From the NCBI GenBank assembly GCA_026390075.1, contig JAPLGP010000004.1:1-57910 (forward strand): a DNA stretch of 57,910 nucleotides. The letters are read 5' to 3'. Positions 52,651 through 57,910 of the stretch are shown here, piece by piece. A model generated the notes under the pieces. It was not told the DNA's origin. It searched no databases and worked only from the letters and a program-made list of their open reading frames with translations. The number at the start of each line of letters is the position of its first letter. Positions within the stretch are counted from its first letter, which is position 1. The position numbers and the translations under genes are program-made. The DNA is from Campylobacterales bacterium (GTDB taxonomy: Bacteria > Campylobacterota > Campylobacteria > Campylobacterales > Sulfurimonadaceae).

Positions 52651-52654
52651 CATC

Positions 52655-53419
52655 ATGAAATATTTTGTAGTGGTTGGCGGAAGTAAAGGCATTGGCAGAG
52701 AATTTATCAAGCAAGTTATAAAAAAGAAAACAAATAGAGTATTACTCCTATCTAGAACTAATATTGATATAAAATCTGAAAATATTGTACATTTTCAAAC
52801 AGATTTATTATCAAATGAAGCTATACAAACAACAATCAATTCTATAAAAAAATTAGACCATAAAATAGATAGTTTACTGTTTTGCCAAAAGTACCGACCA
52901 ATAGATACTAAAAAACGCAGTTTGAGTGATGAGTTGATGGTAAGTGTGGAATCAACAAAAATGATTATAGAAGCTTTAAGAGATTCTTTCTCCAAAAAAG
53001 GTTTAAAAAGTATTGTTCTTGTTGGTTCAATCGCTTCAAAATTTGTCGCTACAGAACAAGCAGTAGATTATCATATCGCTAAAAGTGCTTTAGTTGGATT
53101 GATGCATTACTATGCTGTATCTCTTGCTAACAAAGGTATGAGAGTCAATATGGTATCTCCAAGCACTACCCTCAAAGATGAAAACAGAGATTTTTATAAA
53201 AAGAATCATGAACTGTACGATTTATATAAATCTGTTAGTCCTCAGAAGAAACTCCTTAAATCTAAAAATGTTACGGATTTAATACGCTATTTACTCTCTA
53301 GAAAATCTAAGTTTGTAACAGGTCAGAACATACTGATAGATGGTGGTTTATCTTTACTGTGGCAAGAAGCAGTAGCGAGAAACTTCAAAAATATTGGAAA
53401 TATTAAACTAACTCAATAA
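52655..53419 (+). CDS. Short-chain dehydrogenase/reductase
   Basis: A 254-residue SDR: VVGGSKGIGREFIKQV, the active-site Ser region VLVGSIASKFVA, YHIAKSAL (YxxxK) and the C-terminal FVTGQNILIDGGLSLLW. The N-terminal NAG-like motif is altered (LLFCQKYR), which is unusual. The ATG at 52655 is preferred over a start at 52643 that would overlap the C-methyltransferase stop. Likely a keto-sugar reductase. Confidence 0.76.
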   Translation: MKYFVVVGGSKGIGREFIKQVIKKKTNRVLLLSRTNIDIKSENIVHFQTDLLSNEAIQTTINSIKKLDHKIDSLLFCQKYRPIDTKKRSLSDELMVSVESTKMIIEALRDSFSKKGLKSIVLVGSIASKFVATEQAVDYHIAKSALVGLMHYYAVSLANKGMRVNMVSPSTTLKDENRDFYKKNHELYDLYKSVSPQKKLLKSKNVTDLIRYLLSRKSKFVTGQNILIDGGLSLLWQEAVARNFKNIGNIKLTQ

Positions 53420-53436
53420 ATAGATAAGGGAAAAAA

Positions 53437-54603
53437 ATGAATCAATTTTTGGATCACTACATAAGCAACCAAATTACACCCGTCAAACAGGATATAAGTA
53501 ATATAAAACAACATTTTAGTAGAAGAAGTTCTTTGTATAAAACATTGGGTTTAGCTCCGATATTTTTTAAGGATAAAAAAGTATTAGAAGTTGGACCGGG
53601 GGGTGGATATAATCCATTGGTGACACAAAGTTTTGGATTAGCACAGTATGATTTAGTTGAGCCAAACCAATATGCGATTGAAGATATAAATAAGATTTTT
53701 TCTGAGTATGAAGTAGATAAAAAAAATATTTCTATCCATAACTGCATGTTAGAAGATTTTGAGACTAAAAATAAGTATGATATATTGATATGCGAAGGAA
53801 TGATACCGGGACTTCACAACAAAGAGGAAGTGCTAAAAAAATTTAATGATTTGCTTAATCCTAATGGAATAATGATATTGACATGTATTGATGAAATATC
53901 CTATTTATTTGAAATTTTAAGACACTATATTGCATCCAAGTTAGTAAGCCAAGAAAACACTTTTGATGAAAAGTTAGATATATATGAGGCGGCTTTTACT
54001 TCACATTTGGATACATTAAAAGGGATGAGCAGATTTAAAAGAGATTGGTGTGCAGACAATTTGATGGGAACAATGCATTTTAACTACAATTTTTCTTTTA
54101 AAGAGTGTATAGAATTTTTTAACAAAGAATATACTTTTTATAACTCCTCTCCTAATATATTCACAGAGTACAGATGGTATAAAGAAATTCCTATGAGTAG
54201 TGTGGAATTTAATAGTTATTTCATAGAACAGTTTAATGAAAAAAGACATAATTTACTTCACTATCAGGCTATCTTTAAAGAACGAAAAGCGGATGATAAC
54301 AATGAGTTGATAGCTCTTTGTAAGGAACTATTTTCACAGATAGAAGATTCAGTTATAAATAATAAAGATACAAACGCAGATATCGCTACCACATTGGATA
54401 AAATTTGTACCAATCTTATCAGTCTGAACCAAGAAAACAGTGTAGTCTATGATAGCATCAAAGAGATTGGAAATTTAATAAGAAATAGCGAATATAGCGT
54501 GGATGTTGTCTCAAATAAATATCAAAATTTTAAAGAGGCTTTTGGTAGAGGAACTTTTTATATAAGTATGGTAAAAGAGGAATATGATGCGCAACAATTC
54601 TGA
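53437..54603 (+). CDS. SAM-dependent methyltransferase with long C-terminal helical part
   Basis: A 388-residue protein. The methyltransferase domain (about 40-170) has VLEVGPGGGYNPLVTQSF as motif I and YDILICEGMIPGLHN as motif IV. The C-terminal part (about 280-388) is rich in Asn, Lys, Glu and looks helical, perhaps a coiled coil. AAGGGAAAAA lies before the ATG. It overlaps the next radical SAM gene by 17 bases. The target is unknown. Confidence 0.7.
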   Translation: MNQFLDHYISNQITPVKQDISNIKQHFSRRSSLYKTLGLAPIFFKDKKVLEVGPGGGYNPLVTQSFGLAQYDLVEPNQYAIEDINKIFSEYEVDKKNISIHNCMLEDFETKNKYDILICEGMIPGLHNKEEVLKKFNDLLNPNGIMILTCIDEISYLFEILRHYIASKLVSQENTFDEKLDIYEAAFTSHLDTLKGMSRFKRDWCADNLMGTMHFNYNFSFKECIEFFNKEYTFYNSSPNIFTEYRWYKEIPMSSVEFNSYFIEQFNEKRHNLLHYQAIFKERKADDNNELIALCKELFSQIEDSVINNKDTNADIATTLDKICTNLISLNQENSVVYDSIKEIGNLIRNSEYSVDVVSNKYQNFKEAFGRGTFYISMVKEEYDAQQF

Positions 54604-55522
54604 AATATCGCAACAATTAGCTAAAAGATTAAATCTGGGTACTCTTGGTGAAGCTGTAGTTTTTCCAAAATATTTTGAAATAGAAACAGTCAATGCGTGT
54701 AATGCAAGATGTATTATGTGCACTATCAATGAATGGACAGGGAATGATTCTCAAATCATGAGCGATGCGTTGTTTGATAAATATGTTGCAGAAGTTTCAA
54801 AATTTAGTGATTGGATAGAAATAATTTGTCTCAATAGAGATGGTGAACCAACCTTAGATAAAAAGATTGCGTCTAAAGTTAAAAAACTCAAAGATGTCGG
54901 GATTAAAAAAGTAAGATTTGTCAGTAATGGACAAAACCTGAATGAAAAGTTAGCAAGAGAGGTTTTAGAAGCTGGGATAGATGAGATTATGTTTTCTATT
55001 GACTCGATTGAAAAAGAGATGTATGAGAGCATTCGAGTGAAATTAGATTTTGATAAAGTCATGAAAAATACGCTCGAATACATTAAGCTCAGAAATGAGA
55101 TAAATCCTTTGTCTATGGTAACGGTGAGAATGGTTGAACTTCCACAAAATATATCCCAAAAAGAGTCTTGGTTAAAGTTTTGGAATGAAAAAATTTCCAA
55201 GCACGATAAGGCTTATACTATGCCTATGCATAACTGGGGAAATCAACTTGGAGAAGATAAAGATAAAGTAGCATTTTACGCCGATAAGCCATGCACTTCG
55301 CCCTTTTCTTCTATGGCAATTCACAGTGATGGCAAAGTAGGAATTTGCGCGGCGGATTATAATACAAAAAATTTCATGGGCGATTTTTCCACGCACAGCA
55401 TTCAAGAGATTTGGCAAAACAGTAAATTTAACGATGTACGAGAGTGCCACTTAAACAGAGATAGAAATAAGTATGATATATGCCGTGGTTGTGATATTTG
55501 GGATAGAAGTTACAGCTCATGA
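54587..55522 (+). CDS. Radical SAM/SPASM-domain protein 3
   Basis: A 311-residue radical SAM enzyme with C38-x3-C42-x2-C45 (CNARCIMC), then NRDGEPTLD in place of the usual GGEP, and a SPASM-like tail: CTSPFSSMAIHSDGKVGICA and CRGCDIW. Two ATGs are adjacent (54584 and 54587); the second has better spacing from AGAGGA. Its stop overlaps the next start as ATGA. The substrate is unknown. Confidence 0.76.
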   Translation: MRNNSEISQQLAKRLNLGTLGEAVVFPKYFEIETVNACNARCIMCTINEWTGNDSQIMSDALFDKYVAEVSKFSDWIEIICLNRDGEPTLDKKIASKVKKLKDVGIKKVRFVSNGQNLNEKLAREVLEAGIDEIMFSIDSIEKEMYESIRVKLDFDKVMKNTLEYIKLRNEINPLSMVTVRMVELPQNISQKESWLKFWNEKISKHDKAYTMPMHNWGNQLGEDKDKVAFYADKPCTSPFSSMAIHSDGKVGICAADYNTKNFMGDFSTHSIQEIWQNSKFNDVRECHLNRDRNKYDICRGCDIWDRSYSS

Positions 55523-56934
55523 AAAAAGTATTTGTAAGCGGTGATTTTAACATTTTACATCCAGGGCATTTGAGATTTTTAAAATTTGCAAAAGAGAGCG
55601 GTAACTTCCTCACAGTAGGCATAAACAATGATTTACTCTCTTCAAATAAGGGTATAAATCAAGCCGTACGACTCGAATCTATTCAAGCTACAAGTTATGT
55701 TGATGAAGCTTTTATTTTGGATATTTCGGCGTTAGAATATATTAGAAATCATAAGCCTGATATCGTCGTAAAAGGAAAAGAGCACGAAAACGAAGAGAAT
55801 CCAGAACTCGAAGTCATTGAAAGTTATGGAGGAAAACTTCTTTTTAGTTCTGGAGAAATTGGTTTTTCTTCTATGGATTTACTGCGAGAGGAGTTTTTTG
55901 CATCTGATTATAATGTAAAACACAACTCAAAGTATTTGGCAAGACATGCGTTTAAATTAGATGATTTGAAAAGTATTATAGAGAAGTTTTCTCATCTAAG
56001 CGTCCTTGTAATCGGCGATACTATTGTAGATGAGTATATCACTTGTGAAGCTCTTGGCATGAGCCAAGAAGACCCAACTATCGTCGTTACTCCACTTGTA
56101 AATAACAAATTTATAGGCGGTGCTGCCATAGTAGCCAGTCACGCTGCAACACTTGGTGCGAAAGTAAAATTTATCTCTGTTGTTGGCGAGGATGAGAACA
56201 AATCGTATGTACAAGATGGCTTAGATAAATTAGGTATTGATGTCTCTTTATGCACGGATACAACGAGACCAACGACACTCAAACAGCGATTTCGTGCAAA
56301 AGAAAAAACACTGCTTCGTGTGAATCATCTCAAACAACATGGCATTAGCAAAGATATTGAAACTACCATTTTAAATAAAATTCAAGACTCTATCGCTGAT
56401 ATTGATTTGATACTTTTTTCTGATTTTAGTTATGGTGTTTTGACAAATACCTTGATAAACGCCATCACAAAACTGGGTGTAAAAAATGGCATCTACATGG
56501 CGGCAGATTCTCAAAGCTCCTCTCAAGTGGGAGATATAGCAAAATTTAAAAACATGTCGTTAGTGACACCAACAGAGAGAGAAATTAGGCTTTCACTCAA
56601 TGATTTTAAATCAGGTCTCGTTGTTCTTTCCAACAAATTAGCAGAAAATACACATGCCAAGTATATCTTTACAACACTCGGAGCAGAGGGCTTGATGATA
56701 TATAACAACTCAAAAAATGAACTTTTAACAGACAATGTAAATGCTTTGGGAAGCGTTGTAAAAGATGTAAGCGGGGCAGGAGATTCACTTCTTACATGCA
56801 GTGCTATGGCGCTTTGTGTTGGAGCAGATATTTGGCAAAGTGCCTATTTAGGTTCACTTGCTTCTGCGATACAGATAAGCCGAGTAGGAAATGTTCCTAT
56901 AAAAAAAGCGGAACTTTTAAAAGAGCTAGAGTAA
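55519..56934 (+). CDS. Domain-swapped HldE-like nucleotidyltransferase/kinase
   Basis: A 471-residue bifunctional protein. The N terminus (about 1-130) is a cytidylyltransferase-like domain with H14-P-G-H17 (FNILHPGHLRF). From about 155 it is a PfkB/ribokinase-type kinase, with FIGGAAIVASHAATLGA and the catalytic D422 in VSGAGDSLL. E. coli HldE has the same two activities in the opposite order (kinase first). The expected role is phosphorylation of heptose-7-phosphate and nucleotide transfer to heptose-1-phosphate. Substrate choice (D,D-heptose or a modified sugar) is unproved. It is coupled to both neighbours, by ATGA and by TAAGTG. Confidence 0.78.
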   Translation: MKKVFVSGDFNILHPGHLRFLKFAKESGNFLTVGINNDLLSSNKGINQAVRLESIQATSYVDEAFILDISALEYIRNHKPDIVVKGKEHENEENPELEVIESYGGKLLFSSGEIGFSSMDLLREEFFASDYNVKHNSKYLARHAFKLDDLKSIIEKFSHLSVLVIGDTIVDEYITCEALGMSQEDPTIVVTPLVNNKFIGGAAIVASHAATLGAKVKFISVVGEDENKSYVQDGLDKLGIDVSLCTDTTRPTTLKQRFRAKEKTLLRVNHLKQHGISKDIETTILNKIQDSIADIDLILFSDFSYGVLTNTLINAITKLGVKNGIYMAADSQSSSQVGDIAKFKNMSLVTPTEREIRLSLNDFKSGLVVLSNKLAENTHAKYIFTTLGAEGLMIYNNSKNELLTDNVNALGSVVKDVSGAGDSLLTCSAMALCVGADIWQSAYLGSLASAIQISRVGNVPIKKAELLKELE

Positions 56935-57660
56935 GTGAAAGCTCTACTTTTAGCCGCAGGTCTAGGATCAAGGCTTCGTCCCATTACCAACACCATTCCA
57001 AAATGTTTAGTCCCCATTCATGGCAAACCACTTTTAGAATATTGGCTTGAAAATTTGAGTAAAGCAGGGGTGAGTGAGTTTTTGATAAACACTTCTTATC
57101 TTAGCGAACAAGTAGAAGAGTTTATAAAGCAAAGTCCACATGCCAAGAAAGTAACTTTAGTGCATGAAGAGGAGCTTTTAAACACGGGCGGAACACTTTT
57201 GGCAAATAGAGAGTTTTTCGCAGATGAACCATTTATGCTTGTTCATGCCGACAATCTCTCTTTTTGTGATTTTGGGGCGTTTATAAATGCACATGCCACA
57301 AGAAACTTGGCATGTGGAATTACCATGATGCTTTTTGAGAGTGACAACCCTTCGGCATGTGGAATTGTAAAAGTGGATGCAAAAGGTGTGGTTCAAGAGT
57401 TCCATGAAAAAGTAAAAAACCCACCATCCAACCTTGCAAACGGGGCTGTCTATATTTGTGAGCCAAGTGTTATAGAGTTTATGGCAACGCTTGGCAAAAA
57501 AGATGTGGATTTCAGTCTTGATGTCTTACCACACTATATGGGAAAAATAAATACCTACCTCAACACCACTTATCATAGAGATATAGGCACAGTTGAGAGT
57601 TATGAGCTAGCGCAAATTGAAAGTCAAGAGATATTTAAAATACTCCTGCAAAATCAGTAA
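56935..57660 (+). CDS. Sugar-phosphate nucleotidyltransferase (HddC/RmlA-like)
   Basis: A 241-residue nucleotidyltransferase: LLAAGLGSRLRPITNTIPKC (G-x-G-x-R-L-x-P-x-T ... PK), VHADNLSF as the metal site and FHEKVKNPPSNLANGAVYI. The start is GTG at 56935, directly after the TAA of the previous gene. It should activate a sugar-1-phosphate with GTP or another NTP; a heptose is likely given the HldE-like neighbour. It contains three exact copies of the dispersed word (57136, 57309, 57354), the densest cluster in the window. Confidence 0.8.
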   Translation: MKALLLAAGLGSRLRPITNTIPKCLVPIHGKPLLEYWLENLSKAGVSEFLINTSYLSEQVEEFIKQSPHAKKVTLVHEEELLNTGGTLLANREFFADEPFMLVHADNLSFCDFGAFINAHATRNLACGITMMLFESDNPSACGIVKVDAKGVVQEFHEKVKNPPSNLANGAVYICEPSVIEFMATLGKKDVDFSLDVLPHYMGKINTYLNTTYHRDIGTVESYELAQIESQEIFKILLQNQ

Positions 57661-57668
57661 TCTCCTTA

Positions 57669-57773
57669 TTAACCTAAAATCAAAACCAATTCTTCAGTTT
57701 TATTATCATATCTATAATTTACAATCTCACCCGTAATTATCAACTGAGTAACTTGCTCAATCACATCAAATTG
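57669..57773 (-). pseudogene. Possible C-terminal remnant of an unknown protein
   Basis: An open minus-strand frame of 34 codons closed by TAA at 57669-57671 and preceded in frame by TGA. It reads FDVIEQVTQLIITGEIVNY and looks protein-like, but has no start or ribosome site. It could be a decayed gene end or chance. Confidence 0.25.
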
Positions 57774-57839
57774 TCAAACGAACTGCTAAACTAGGCAGTC
57801 AATAAATCACAAAAAGCTATATTTTGATTGTTGAACCTT

Positions 57840-57857
57840 AAACTAATAAATTAGTTT
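57840..57857. promoter_or_regulatory. Perfect inverted repeat before a possible gene start
   Basis: AAACTAAT-AA-ATTAGTTT has eight-base arms. It lies about 40 bases before a possible start at 57896, so it may be an operator; a following T-run is too short for a strong terminator. Confidence 0.35.
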
Positions 57858-57895
57858 TGCTAAACTTTAATTTCATTTTTGGAATAGGAGGTTTG

Positions 57896-57910
57896 GTGTT
57901 AAAAAGGAGA
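57896..57910 (+). CDS. Possible start of a gene running off the window
   Basis: TAGGAGG (57885-57891) is followed after four bases by GTG and five open codons to the window edge. The strong ribosome site is the only evidence. Confidence 0.3.

Larger units (their letters stand above)
311..57362. repeat. Dispersed short word GGCATGTGG(A), 25 exact copies
   Basis: Exact copies as GGCATGTGG on the plus strand start at 3483, 10325, 12758, 13069, 14849, 17053, 35001, 38295, 46499, 51573, 57309 and 57354. Copies as CCACATGCC start at 311, 3737, 12032, 13734, 18858, 22164, 29215, 30988, 32247, 32744, 42088, 49819 and 57136. Twenty-three are followed by A (all but 12032 and 13069) and 14 by AA, so the core is about GGCATGTGGAA. 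Nearly all lie inside genes; 22164 lies at a flagellin terminator. Simple composition would predict well under one copy (rough hand estimate). Orientation is balanced (12 to 13). Near copies ending in TGC occur at 8973, 17464, 20173 and 35079. Function unknown. Confidence 0.9.

Noticed and set aside
41271-55522. RiPP (peptide) maturation by the radical SAM/SPASM proteins
   Set aside because: No small precursor gene is seen beside them, and all neighbours are sugar enzymes; not fully excluded.
311-57362. Protein-level explanation of the dispersed word (conserved Pro-His-Ala)
   Set aside because: Copies are read in several frames and on both strands, in unrelated proteins and outside genes.
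311-57362. Chi- or KOPS-like strand-biased signal
   Set aside because: Orientation is about equal (12 and 13) in this window, without switching in blocks; a whole-genome test would still be needed.

Overview
The window looks like an AT-rich genome of the Campylobacterota (Epsilonproteobacteria), most like Sulfurimonas and relatives. This is inferred from the short BioB, the short (~280 aa) flagellins with sigma28 and sigma54 promoters, a ptm/leg-type legionaminic acid locus next to flagellin, and the overall gene style. No rRNA, tRNA, CRISPR array or prophage was seen.

Layout. (1) 153-15736, minus strand: a complete NADH:quinone oxidoreductase (complex I) operon nuoA-B-CD-E-F-G-H-I-J-K-L-M-N, with genuine NuoE and NuoF so NADH is the likely donor. 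A methyl-accepting chemotaxis gene sits between nuoH and nuoI. nuoL and nuoG carry dispersed repeats read in frame as extra protein. (2) 15827-21110, minus strand: a small metal-binding protein, a decayed transposase, the operon topA-phosphodiesterase-bioB, and a toxin-antitoxin pair. (3) 21296-25171, plus strand: four tandem flagellin genes, the first three behind sigma28-like promoters and the fourth behind a sigma54 promoter. (4) 25217-39748, minus strand: one long, mostly overlapping operon, gmhA-legB-legC-accessory genes-legI-legG-ptmE-oxidoreductase-legF-ptmA-maf, which should make CMP-legionaminic acid (or a derivative) and attach it to flagellin. (5) 39830-57660, plus strand: a second long glycan operon with a glycosyltransferase, three radical SAM/SPASM enzymes, a split transketolase, two SDRs, four methyltransferase-type genes counting both operons, a domain-swapped HldE-like kinase/nucleotidyltransferase and a sugar-phosphate nucleotidyltransferase. 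It contains one epimerase broken by deletion. Inserted in it is an unrelated pair: a large HD + GHKL-ATPase protein and a DUF1016/PDDEXK nuclease.

How the parts fit. Regions 3 and 4 form a flagellin-plus-glycosylation unit. Region 5 probably builds a modified, perhaps branched, heptose-type sugar for a surface glycan, with gmhA at its edge supplying sedoheptulose-7-phosphate isomerase.

The strongest unexplained signal is at the DNA level. The 9-mer GGCATGTGG (complement CCACATGCC) occurs exactly 25 times by eye in 57.9 kb, in both orientations and in several reading frames; 23 copies continue as GGCATGTGGA and 14 as GGCATGTGGAA. This looks like a DNA-uptake-type or other genome-wide recognition word. 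Next are the palindromic elements inserted in frame in nuoL and nuoG, CsrA-like hairpins in flagellin leaders, the HD-GHKL/DUF1016 pair, and the radical SAM plus transketolase sugar operon. All names rest on reading motifs by eye; no database search was run.
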